Source: Thermaerobacter marianensis (GTDB taxonomy: Bacteria; Bacillota; Sulfobacillia; DYIH01). Taken from it: a stretch of DNA of 15,186 nucleotides. This document shows positions 1-5,740 of the stretch, in pieces. Location: the NCBI GenBank assembly GCA_020723785.1, contig DYIH01000019.1, positions 1 through 15,186 of the forward strand. The letters run 5' to 3'. Position numbers and translations under genes: made by a program. Position 1 is the stretch's first letter. Each line of letters starts with the position of its first letter. The notes beneath the pieces were generated by a model, which was not told the origin of the DNA, ran no database searches, and saw nothing but the letters and a program-made list of their open reading frames with translations.

Positions 1-2
1 CG

Positions 3-905
3 GGTGGTGCGGCGGCGGAGCCGGCCCAGTTGGCGCTCCTGCCCCAGTTGGGGCCGGCCGCGGCGGGGGCTGTGGTGCACGGGGCATGGGGCGACATCCG
101 TCCCATCGAGCGCCCCACGCGGCTGGAGGGTGTCACCGAGATCAAGGAGACGCCGCTGGGCAAACTCTTCCTCACTCTCAACACGTTGGAGGGCCACCCC
201 TTCGAGCTGTTCGCCCAGATCGGTAAGGCCGGCAGCGACGTGTCCGCCTTCACCGAGGCGGTGGCGCGGCTGGTTTCCCTGGCTCTGCGTTGCGGTGTCG
301 CGCCGGAGGAGGTGGCCGACCAATTGACGGGCATAGGCGGCAGCCGGTCGGTCGGTTTCGGACCCAACCGGGTGCGTTCGGTGCCGGATGCCATCGGCCA
401 GTTCCTGAACGAGTTCATCCAGCGGCGTGCCGAGGAACGGACCGGGCCTCCGTTGGGACCGGGCGGCGGGACGCCCTCCCCCGAGGGCGTTCCCGGCGCG
501 GGACACACCGGGGCGGTGGCGCGAGATCAGGCGGGTCCCGGACCGGACCGGGGCGGTTGCTCCCCCTGTGACGCCGTGGACGGCGCGGGGGCGCCCGTGG
601 CGACCGAGGGTTCCTGCGGACCGTCGCCGGTGATCACGGCGGTGTTGGAGGCGGCCGTCGCGACGCGGAACGGCAACGGCGCGGCCAACGGGCACAATGG
701 CAACGGCAAGGACAACGGCGCCTATGGGAAACTGGCGCTGGCTTTCGCCGAGGCCGGGAAGTACGGGGTCCCCATCGGGCCGGATGGCTCGATGGGGTGG
801 AACGGCGCCAAGAACCTAAGCCTATGCCCCAACTGTGGCGTCCACAGCCTGGCCCGCGTCGAAGGTTGCGCCGTCTGCTTCAGTTGCGGGCACAGCGAGT
901 GTTGA
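3..905 (+). CDS. nrdJ: Adenosylcobalamin-dependent (class II) ribonucleotide reductase, C-terminal part
   Basis: Class II ribonucleotide reductase makes deoxyribonucleotides in the cytoplasm using coenzyme B12. Only the last 300 or so codons are present; the frame is open to the left edge, so the catalytic barrel lies outside the window. The visible part begins with a TSCPD-type domain (about nt 150-420; GKLFLTLNTLEGHPFELF, then GKAGSDVSAFTEAVARLV and IGGSRSVGFGPNRVRSVPDA), followed by a low-complexity Gly/Pro/Asn linker (about nt 430-720) and a terminal zinc ribbon with two pairs, CPNC and CFSC, ending HSEC. This arrangement is known for bacterial NrdJ proteins. The linker is unusually long and contains an Asn-Gly run (nt 670-720). 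The gene is closed by a hairpin terminator and is not functionally linked to the CBB genes downstream. Identification is firm; the true start is not visible. Confidence 0.93.
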   Translation, partial: GGAAAEPAQLALLPQLGPAAAGAVVHGAWGDIRPIERPTRLEGVTEIKETPLGKLFLTLNTLEGHPFELFAQIGKAGSDVSAFTEAVARLVSLALRCGVAPEEVADQLTGIGGSRSVGFGPNRVRSVPDAIGQFLNEFIQRRAEERTGPPLGPGGGTPSPEGVPGAGHTGAVARDQAGPGPDRGGCSPCDAVDGAGAPVATEGSCGPSPVITAVLEAAVATRNGNGAANGHNGNGKDNGAYGKLALAFAEAGKYGVPIGPDGSMGWNGAKNLSLCPNCGVHSLARVEGCAVCFSCGHSEC

Positions 906-942
906 GCCGCGGGCCCAGGCCCGAGGCGAGCATCCGGAACCG

Positions 943-983
943 TAGGCCCTGCAAGCATTTGCGGGGCCTATTCTTTATTCTTC
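943..983 (+). terminator. Intrinsic terminator after nrdJ
   Basis: A 10-bp stem (943-952 with 961-970; TAGGCCCTGC against GCGGGGCCTA, one G-U pair) with an 8-nt loop is followed directly by TTCTTTATTCTT. It lies 37 nt after the nrdJ stop and separates nrdJ from the cbbLS transcription unit. Confidence 0.8.
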
Positions 984-995
984 ATCGGGCCGAAG

Positions 996-1019
996 GCATA
1001 AATGTGGAATTATACATGC
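996..1019 (+). promoter_or_regulatory. Candidate shared operator, copy 1 (upstream of cbbL)
   Basis: This 24-bp AT-rich sequence starts GCATAAATG, has GGAATTATA in the middle and ends ATGC. It recurs at 5581-5604 with only two differences (positions 10 and 20 of the motif). It contains the inverted half-sites ATAA and TTAT separated by 8 bp, and its ends GCAT/ATGC are also inverted. It sits about 98 bp upstream of the cbbL start and 45 bp upstream of a plausible -35 element, a position suited to an activator such as CbbR. It does not contain a clean T-N11-A LysR box, so assignment to CbbR is an inference. Confidence 0.5.
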
Positions 1020-1063
1020 TTTGGCCTCTTGGTATTAGTCAACAGGGATCGCCCCTGCTACGC

Positions 1064-1092
1064 TTGGAGTTGATGGGCAGCCCATTTATGTT
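1064..1092 (+). promoter_or_regulatory. Putative cbbLS promoter with a dyad in the spacer
   Basis: TTGGAG (1064-1069) and TATGTT (1087-1092) are separated by 17 bp, a fair match to a housekeeping sigma promoter. The spacer contains the perfect palindrome ATGGGC-A-GCCCAT (1073-1085), which could be an operator. The predicted leader would be only about 20 nt, containing the ribosome binding site GAGGAGG at 1101-1107. This is a motif reading only. Confidence 0.4.
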
Positions 1093-1116
1093 CCGATATC
1101 GAGGAGGCGAAGTGTC

Positions 1117-2556
1117 ATGACGGCGGGCAAGCAGCAGTTCAGCGCCGGTGTCAAAGAATACCGGGAGATGGGGTATCTGGACTTCGACTATACCCCGAAA
1201 GACACCGATGTGTTGGCCGCTTTCCGGGTGACACCACACGAGGGGGTGCCCATCGAGGAGGCGGCGGCGGCGGTGGCCGGCGAGTCGTCCACGGCCACCT
1301 GGACGGTGTGCTGGACGGACCGGCTCACCACGCTGGAACGTTACAAGGCCAAGGCCTATCACATCGAGCCGGTGCCGGGCACCGAGAACCAGTTCATTGC
1401 CTACATCGCGTATGACCTGGCCCTGTTCGAGGAGGGTTCCATCGCCAACATGGCGGCCTCCATCGTCGGCAACGTGCCCGGCTTCAAGCCCTTGAAGGCG
1501 ATCCGGCTGGAGGACCTGCGCATCCCGCTCCATTACATCAAGACCTTCCAGGGACCCGCCCACGGCATCCAGGTGGAACGCGACATGATGAACATCTACG
1601 GCCGTCCCCTCCTGGGCTGCACCGTCAAGCCGAAGCTGGGCCTCTCGGGCAAGAACTATGGGCGCATCGTCTACGAGGGCTTGCGCGGCGGCCTGGATTT
1701 CACCAAGGACGACGAGAACACGAACAGCCAGCCCTTCCTGCGCTGGCGGGAACGCTACCTCTACTGCATCGAGGCGGTGAAGAAGGCCGAGGCGGAGACG
1801 GGCTCGCGCAAGGGCCACTACCTGAACGTGACGGCGCCCGACGTGGAGGAAATGTACAAGCGGGCCGAGTTCGCCAAGGAGATCGGCATGCCGATCATCA
1901 TGGTCGACTTCCTCTGCGTCGGCTTCACCGCCTTCACCTCCCTGGCCAAGTGGTGCCGCGACAACGGCATCCTGCTGCACGTCCACCGGGCGATGCACGG
2001 CAACATTACCCGGCAGAAGAACCACGGCATCAACTTCCGCGTCCTGTCCAAGTGGGTGCGGATGATCGGCGGCGACCACCTGCACGTCGGCACCGTCCTC
2101 GGCAAGCTGGAGGGCAACCGCTCGCTGGTGGAAGGTTACTGCAAGGTGCTGCGCGACACGTATGTCGAGAAGGACCTGACCCGCGGCCTCTACTTCGATC
2201 AGGACTGGTATTCGGTCCCCGCCGTCATGCCGGTGGCGTCCGGCGGCATTCACGCCGGCCAGGTCCACCTCCTGCTGGATATCTTCGGCGATGACGTCGT
2301 CCTCCAGTTCGGTGGCGGTACCATCGGCCATCCCTGGGGCATCGCCGCCGGGGCGACGGCCAACCGGTATGCCGTCGAGGCCATGGTCCAAGCGCGTAAC
2401 GCCGGACGCGACATCGTGGCGGAAGGGGAGGACATCCTGCGCGACGCGGCCAAGGAATGCCCGGAACTCAGGGCGGCTCTCGATATCTGGAAGGACGTCA
2501 CCTTCAACTTCGAGTCGACGGATACTCCCGATGTGGTGGTCACACCGACGGTCTGA
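1117..2556 (+). CDS. cbbL: Form I RuBisCO large subunit
   Basis: Carboxylates ribulose-1,5-bisphosphate to two 3-phosphoglycerates; the large subunit carries the active site. At 479 residues it has normal Form I length. Visible active-site residues include E56 in ESSTATW, K171 in TVKPKLGLS, the carbamylated lysine K197 with D199 and E200 in DFTKDDE, H290-R291, H323, loop-6 K330 in GKLEG, S375 in VASGG and the GGGT phosphate loop (399-402). Start ATG follows GAGGAGG by 9 nt. The sequence mixes lineages: the C-terminal tail (STDTPDVVVTPTV) and TRQKNHGINFRV resemble red-type enzymes, while SLAKWCRDNG and HRAMH resemble green-type enzymes. Unusual substitutions are seen at GNVPGF (usually GNVFGF), HVGT (usually S, T or A before GT) and VLGKLEGN (usually VVGKLEGD). 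cbbS follows 30 nt downstream. The Form I assignment is firm; the subform is uncertain. Confidence 0.97.
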   Translation: MTAGKQQFSAGVKEYREMGYLDFDYTPKDTDVLAAFRVTPHEGVPIEEAAAAVAGESSTATWTVCWTDRLTTLERYKAKAYHIEPVPGTENQFIAYIAYDLALFEEGSIANMAASIVGNVPGFKPLKAIRLEDLRIPLHYIKTFQGPAHGIQVERDMMNIYGRPLLGCTVKPKLGLSGKNYGRIVYEGLRGGLDFTKDDENTNSQPFLRWRERYLYCIEAVKKAEAETGSRKGHYLNVTAPDVEEMYKRAEFAKEIGMPIIMVDFLCVGFTAFTSLAKWCRDNGILLHVHRAMHGNITRQKNHGINFRVLSKWVRMIGGDHLHVGTVLGKLEGNRSLVEGYCKVLRDTYVEKDLTRGLYFDQDWYSVPAVMPVASGGIHAGQVHLLLDIFGDDVVLQFGGGTIGHPWGIAAGATANRYAVEAMVQARNAGRDIVAEGEDILRDAAKECPELRAALDIWKDVTFNFESTDTPDVVVTPTV

Positions 2557-2586
2557 CAATAGTGAGAAACCGAGGAGGTTTGCGTG

Positions 2587-2907
2587 ATGGCGATTCGCAC
2601 CATACATCAGGGAACCTTCGGCTTCCTCCCCGCCCTGAATGATGCCCAGGTGAGGGAGCAGATACAGTGGGTCGTGAATCAGGGGTATGCGGTTTCGGTG
2701 GAGTACACCGATGATCCTCATCCGCGTAACAACCTCTGGAGGATGTGGGGCCTGCCCATGTTCGACCTGAAGGATGCCGCGGCCATCATGTACGAGTTCC
2801 AGAGTTGCCGGGAAGCATATCCCAACTGCTACATCAAGATCAACGGCTACGATGCCGGTCGGCAGGGGCAGGCCGTAAGCTTCATCGCCCACTGGCCGAA
2901 CGACTGA
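2587..2907 (+). CDS. cbbS: Form I RuBisCO small subunit
   Basis: Small subunit that caps the L8 core to give the L8S8 holoenzyme. It is 106 residues from ATG 2587; GTG 2584 is an alternative one codon earlier, both served by GAGGAGG about 5-10 nt upstream. Family hallmarks are QGTFGFLPALND at the N-terminus, the near-invariant SVEYTDDPHPRNNLW and MWGLPMFDLKDAAAIM, then NCYIKINGYDA and a final VSFIAHWPND. The protein stops at the conserved core: there is no C-terminal beta-hairpin extension of the kind found in red-type small subunits. It is the second gene of the cbbLS pair. A strong stem-loop begins 7 nt after the stop, then a broken raf1 copy. Confidence 0.96.
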   Translation: MAIRTIHQGTFGFLPALNDAQVREQIQWVVNQGYAVSVEYTDDPHPRNNLWRMWGLPMFDLKDAAAIMYEFQSCREAYPNCYIKINGYDAGRQGQAVSFIAHWPND

Positions 2908-2913
2908 GGTTGT

Positions 2914-2946
2914 TCACGGCGGCCTGGCGGCGGACGGCCGCCGTGA
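2914..2946 (+). other. GC-rich stem-loop after cbbS
   Basis: An 11-bp perfect stem (2914-2924 with 2936-2946, TCACGGCGGCC and its complement) with an 11-nt loop lies 7 nt after the cbbS stop. It has no T-run, so it is more likely a transcript 3'-end stabiliser or processed/Rho-dependent end than a classical intrinsic terminator. Its right arm overlaps the first bases of the raf1 remnant, so the stem may have been created by the rearrangement. Confidence 0.55.
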
Positions 2947-3047
2947 TCCTCTATGCCCTGCGCCGGTTGCCACGGGACGACCGCTCCGCCGCGGCGCGCT
3001 ACCTGCTGAAGCGGGAGCTGCCGGCGGTGGCCGCCGAGGGGCTTGTC
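2937..3047 (+). pseudogene. Remnant of a second raf1 copy (codons 77-113)
   Basis: These 111 bp align without gaps to 6170-6280 inside the intact raf1 gene, with 10 mismatches (about 91% identity). The reading frame is kept: ILYALRRLPRDDRSAAARY here against ILYALRQLPRDDRSAAARY in raf1, then LPAVAAEGLV against LPAAAAEGLV. Similarity may extend weakly left to about 2924 with a 2-nt gap. There is no start, no N-terminal region and no C-terminal domain, and the sequence switches abruptly at 3048 to an unrelated remnant. It is a broken duplicate, not a functional gene. Confidence 0.9.
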
Positions 3048-3049
3048 TA

Positions 3050-3354
3050 CACCACGGTTACTTCGGTGCCGGTGAGGAGGAGGGGGTGCTCGCCGCTGTT
3101 CAGCGGGCGTGCCCTCACCTCCTCTTCACCGGCATGGGCTTTTCCAGGGATCAGAAGTGGCTGGTGCGCCGGCGGCACGATCTTGGCGTCCCTGTAGCGA
3201 TGGGGGTCGGCGGCAGCTTCGACGTCCTGGCCGGGGTGGTTCGCCGTGCGCCAGCCTGGATGCGCATGGTCCACGTCGAGAGGTTCTTCCCCGGCTGATC
3301 CAGCAGCCGAGCCGCTGGCGCCGCATGACGGTGCTGCTCAGCTTCGCGCTGTAG
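3050..3354 (+). pseudogene. C-terminal remnant of a WecG/TagA/CpsF-type glycosyltransferase, frameshifted
   Basis: The frame starting at 3050 reads HHGYFGAGEEEGVLAAV, then HLLFTGMGFSRDQKWLVRRR, LGVPVAMGVGGSFDVLAG and RRAPAWMRMVHVERFF. These match the C-terminal half of the WecG/TagA/CpsF family, which transfers N-acetylmannosaminyl residues to lipid-linked sugars in wall polymer synthesis (known motifs include HHGYF, GxGxPxQEKW and GVPVAIGVGGSFD). The frame ends at a stop at 3296-3298, but the adjacent frame continues with RLIQQPSRWRRM and ends at a TAG at 3352-3354, as expected for the family's C-terminus. This indicates a frameshift near 3290-3293. The N-terminal half is absent; the left boundary is the junction with the raf1 remnant. 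Confidence 0.8.
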
Positions 3355-3416
3355 GTGCTGCGGGGAGCTGCCAGGAAAACAAAAAACGGGGAAATGGAAA
3401 CATGAAGCATTCCGAA

Positions 3417-3752
3417 CTATTGGCTCTTGGGCGGGAGCCATGGTGCATTTTTGCTGATAGGCTCGGGCTCCAGGGAGAAGCGGTCGGACAAGAGTTCCAG
3501 CAGGTTCCGTATCGTCAGCCCCTGTTGCGCCGGATGGCGCAGCGGCAGGTCGGTGTGCAGATCATATCGGTTGCGCCGGCCATGCCGGTGGCGGGTCAGG
3601 TAGCCGGCGGTCTCCAGGTCGTCGATGATGCTCTGGGCCGCCCGTTCGGTGATACCGACCTGGTCACCGATTTCACGGGTCGTGATGGAAGGATTCCGCG
3701 CAATGCAGAGGAGTACCTGCGCGTGGTTGCTGAGAAACGTCCAACGCCTCAA
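3417..3752 (-). CDS. Winged helix-turn-helix transcriptional regulator (MarR/ArsR-like)
   Basis: A 111-residue DNA-binding protein. A helix-turn-helix spans about residues 24-45 (TTREIGDQVGITERAAQSII) and a basic wing about 51-64 (YLTRHRHGRRNRYDL); the N-terminus WTFLSNHAQVLLCIARNPS is typical of a family of single-domain winged-helix proteins annotated as MarR-like. The start is taken as TTG 3752 because GGAGG lies 8 nt upstream; the frame remains open to TTG 3800, but that start has no good ribosome binding site. No metal-binding cysteines or ligand domain is seen; the C-terminal 40 residues are of unknown role. The gene is divergent from sbtA, so regulation of sbtAB is a reasonable guess. 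A transposon relic now lies between the two. Confidence 0.8.
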   Translation of the reverse strand: MRRWTFLSNHAQVLLCIARNPSITTREIGDQVGITERAAQSIIDDLETAGYLTRHRHGRRNRYDLHTDLPLRHPAQQGLTIRNLLELLSDRFSLEPEPISKNAPWLPPKSQ

Positions 3753-3856
3753 CGGTTTCCCCTCCGAAGCGTATGACGATATTTGCTGCACGCCTTTCAA
3801 AGTGCTTCTCGAAAGTCGGTTGACGATAGCCCTAATACGAAATAAAATTCATGAAG

Positions 3857-4152
3857 CCTGAATCCGTGAACCGGGGGTGGGGTGAGGGGCCTCAGGTGTT
3901 GAATTACCAGGTATAAGCGCCTCAATACCACCTTCACCCGCGAGGTGATCCCATGAGGTTGATCATCGAGGAATCCCAAGAGACCATGACCACCCATGCC
4001 GAATTGTACGCCGTGGGCGAGCTTCTGCGCAAGACCAAGCCGCGCAGCTGTCTGAACGCCTCCCGTTTGGCCGGGCCGGAGCCTGGAATACAGTATTAGG
4101 AAGGCCGTGATCCACCGGAGATGGCTGCCGCCAAGGTGGTCACGGATTCAGG
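3857..4152 (+). mobile_element. Internally deleted insertion sequence with terminal inverted repeats and target duplication
   Basis: Perfect 13-bp terminal inverted repeats, CCTGAATCCGTGA at 3857-3869 and its complement at 4140-4152, bound a 296-bp segment. The hexamer ATGAAG occurs immediately outside both ends (3851-3856 and 4153-4158), as expected for a 6-bp target-site duplication. Inside lies a short open frame (3953-4099) resembling the N-terminus of a DDE transposase. The right end also carries a dyad (4105-4116 with 4135-4145, one bulge). The element is too short to encode a transposase, so it is a deletion derivative that could only move in trans. A 5-6 bp duplication would fit the IS1634 family, but family assignment is tentative. 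Confidence 0.85.
3953..4099 (+). pseudogene. Truncated transposase N-terminus
   Basis: A 48-codon frame starting ATG 3953 reads MRLIIEESQETMTTHAELY, then AVGELLRKTKPRSCLNASRL, and ends at TAG 4097-4099. It resembles the start of IS4/IS1634-type transposases (short beta strand, a 'TxHAGLxLVGxLLxxT' style segment, then RLN). It lies wholly inside the inverted-repeat-bounded element, which supports the reading. The catalytic DDE region is absent, so it cannot be active. The family call rests on remembered N-terminal similarity only. Confidence 0.5.
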
Positions 4153-4158
4153 ATGAAG

Positions 4159-4216
4159 TACGGTTCATACAACGAGCCCCAAACCTGTAAGCCAGGTCGC
4201 TTTGGAGGTGGCCTGA
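4159..4216 (+). promoter_or_regulatory. Upstream region of sbtA with ribosome binding site
   Basis: What remains upstream of sbtA beyond the transposon relic is 58 bp. It holds a small dyad, ACCTG-N5-CAGGT (4183-4197), and GGAGGTGG (4204-4211), 5 nt before the TTG start at 4217. No convincing -35/-10 pair is seen in this short stretch; a promoter may have lain across the insertion point or be supplied from within the relic. Confidence 0.4.
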
Positions 4217-5230
4217 TTGCATGATTTTCTATCCACTGCGGTCGGAACCCTGCTGTCGCCCCTCATCCTTTTTTTCGTTTTGGGCTTTGCAGCCGCCCTG
4301 GTCCGTTCAGACCTGGAGGTGCCGAAAGACGTCACCGCCGCCCTCTCCCTCTATCTGATGCTGGCGATTGGCTTCAAGGGTGGGGAAGAACTGGTCCGGG
4401 AGGGACTGTCGGCCCTTCTTCTGATCACGGCCGGGGCCGGTTTGGTTCTGGGATTGATCTTGCCGGTCATCGCTTTTGTCATCCTCACCAGGTTGGGCCG
4501 CATTGATCCGGTCAATGCCGGGGCCATCGCTTCCCACTATGGTTCCATCAGTGTCGTCACGTTCGTTACCGCCCAGGGCATGCTGGCCCGCCTTGGTCTG
4601 TCCCACGAGGGTTTCATGACAGCGGTGATGGCCCTGATGGAGTCCCCGGGCGTTATCAGCGGTATCCTGCTGGCGCGTTTGTTTTCATCCCGCCGGACCG
4701 GCGATCCGGCCGGAGGGCGGTGGAGCGGCGCCGTACCGCCGCGCACCCGGGCGGCTCTACGGGAAACCCTCTTCGGCGCCGCCCCGACGGTGCTCCTGGG
4801 GAGCCTGGTCATCGGCGCCGTGACCGGCGAGAAGGGCATGAGCATGATGAAGCCCTTCATCATCGAACCGTTCCAGGGGGTGTTGTGTCTCTTTCTGCTG
4901 GACATGGGGCTGACGGCAGGGAGGCGGTTGGGTGATTTCCTGCAAGTCGGACGGTTCTTGGGCCTCTTCGGTATCGTCGTGCCCCTCCTGGGGGGCGGCC
5001 TGGGGGCGCTGACCGGGACACTGATAGGCCTCTCCGTCGGTGGGGCCACCCTGCTCGCCGTGCTGGCGGCCAGCGCCTCCTACATCGCCGCCCCGGCGGC
5101 GGTGCGGCTGGCCCTGCCCCAGGCCAATCCCGGCCTGGCCATCACCCTGTCTCTGGGCATCACGTTTCCGTTCAATATCGTGTTCGGTATCCCTCTGTAC
5201 CATGCCCTGGCCAGTTGGCTTGGACGGTAA
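4217..5230 (+). CDS. sbtA: SbtA-family sodium-dependent bicarbonate transporter
   Basis: A 337-residue integral membrane protein of the SbtA family (DUF897), known in cyanobacteria as a high-affinity Na+/HCO3- symporter of the inner membrane. Hydrophobic segments run throughout, with two halves joined by a soluble loop (about 158-182) as in the family. Diagnostic blocks are AGAIASHYGSISVVTF (101-116), ASASYIAAPAAVRLALP (285-301) and ITFPFNIVFGIPLY (315-328), which contain the substrate-site region in both halves. TTG 4217 is chosen because GGAGGTGG lies just upstream; the ATG at 4221 is in another frame. sbtB follows after 20 nt, the standard pairing. Next to RuBisCO genes this predicts inorganic-carbon uptake. 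The protein is slightly shorter than typical cyanobacterial SbtA. Confidence 0.93.
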   Translation: MHDFLSTAVGTLLSPLILFFVLGFAAALVRSDLEVPKDVTAALSLYLMLAIGFKGGEELVREGLSALLLITAGAGLVLGLILPVIAFVILTRLGRIDPVNAGAIASHYGSISVVTFVTAQGMLARLGLSHEGFMTAVMALMESPGVISGILLARLFSSRRTGDPAGGRWSGAVPPRTRAALRETLFGAAPTVLLGSLVIGAVTGEKGMSMMKPFIIEPFQGVLCLFLLDMGLTAGRRLGDFLQVGRFLGLFGIVVPLLGGGLGALTGTLIGLSVGGATLLAVLAASASYIAAPAAVRLALPQANPGLAITLSLGITFPFNIVFGIPLYHALASWLGR

Positions 5231-5250
5231 GATCTTCTCACAGGAGGAGG

Positions 5251-5586
5251 ATGCTCGTGGGTGAGGAGCCGGTCAAGCGGGTGGAGATCATTCTGGAGGC
5301 AGTGGCGCTGCCGGAGGCCCTGGAGGTGATCTCGCGGGCGGGCGCCACCGGCTACACCATCATCCCCCAGGTTCACGGGAAGGGGCGGCGGGGGGTGCGT
5401 TCCGACCTGGGGTTCTCCGAAGTCATGAGAAACGCGATGATCATCGTAGTTGCCCCGGCCGGCGTGGCGGAGAGCGTTGCCGCCGGCGTCGGCCGCCTGC
5501 TGGAGGAATACGCTGGCCTCCTGACGGTTGTGACCGTGGAACACTGTGTTGGCTTGGACCAACAAAGCCCCCGGCGGAATGCATAA
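5251..5586 (+). CDS. sbtB: SbtB, PII-like regulator of SbtA
   Basis: A 111-residue PII-superfamily protein. In cyanobacteria SbtB is a trimer that binds adenine nucleotides, including cAMP and AMP, and controls SbtA. Visible family signatures are GATGYTIIPQVHGKGRRG (a PII core strand and T-loop, with GKG and basic residues), a middle AMIIVVAP strand, and EEYAGLLTVVTVEH. The C-terminal Cys-rich CGPEGC loop of Synechocystis SbtB is absent; one cysteine remains near the end. ATG 5251 follows AGGAGGAGG very closely; GTG 5257 has better spacing and is an alternative. It is cotranscribed with sbtA (20-nt gap). The stop codon lies inside the second copy of the 24-bp candidate operator. Confidence 0.88.
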   Translation: MLVGEEPVKRVEIILEAVALPEALEVISRAGATGYTIIPQVHGKGRRGVRSDLGFSEVMRNAMIIVVAPAGVAESVAAGVGRLLEEYAGLLTVVTVEHCVGLDQQSPRRNA

Positions 5587-5604
5587 ATGCGGAATTATAA
5601 ATGC
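5581..5604 (+). promoter_or_regulatory. Candidate shared operator, copy 2 (end of sbtB, upstream of raf1)
   Basis: Matches the sequence at 996-1019 at 22 of 24 positions and overlaps the sbtB stop codon. It lies upstream of the raf1-cbbX-cbbR group but about 340 bp from the raf1 start, because the inverted-repeat element 5610-5740 and an AT-rich block sit between. Conservation in a noncoding setting near cbbL and here suggests one regulator acting on both transcription units. Proximity of cbbR makes CbbR the first candidate. Confidence 0.5.
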
Positions 5605-5609
5605 CCAGG

Positions 5610-5740
5610 AGCCTGTCGCACAAACCGGGTCGCGAAGCGACCGGTGGGGCCGCCAACCCAAAATAGGGGCCAATTGAACTCCTCCGGTGGGGATCATCGC
5701 TCGAGGAAGTGTGCGGCCCCCCACCTTTGTGCGACAGGCT
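5610..5740. mobile_element. 131-bp inverted-repeat element (MITE-like or structured RNA)
   Basis: Perfect 15-bp inverted repeats (AGCCTGTCGCACAAA at 5610-5624 and its complement at 5726-5740) bound the segment. Inside, a second arm pairs 5643-5653 with 5713-5725 (two-base bulge), and the left side holds its own hairpin GGTCGC-GAA-GCGACC (5628-5642). Together these can fold into a branched structure. The 9-mer CCGGTGGGG occurs twice (5641-5649 and 5684-5692). There is no transposase frame and I see no target duplication, so the reading as a non-autonomous transposon is plausible rather than shown; a structured RNA or termination region for sbtAB is the alternative. Confidence 0.6.

Noticed and set aside
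1039..2892. Long minus-strand open frame opposite cbbL-cbbS
   Set aside because: It is a mirror of two certain genes in GC-rich DNA, with no family similarity and no ribosome binding site.
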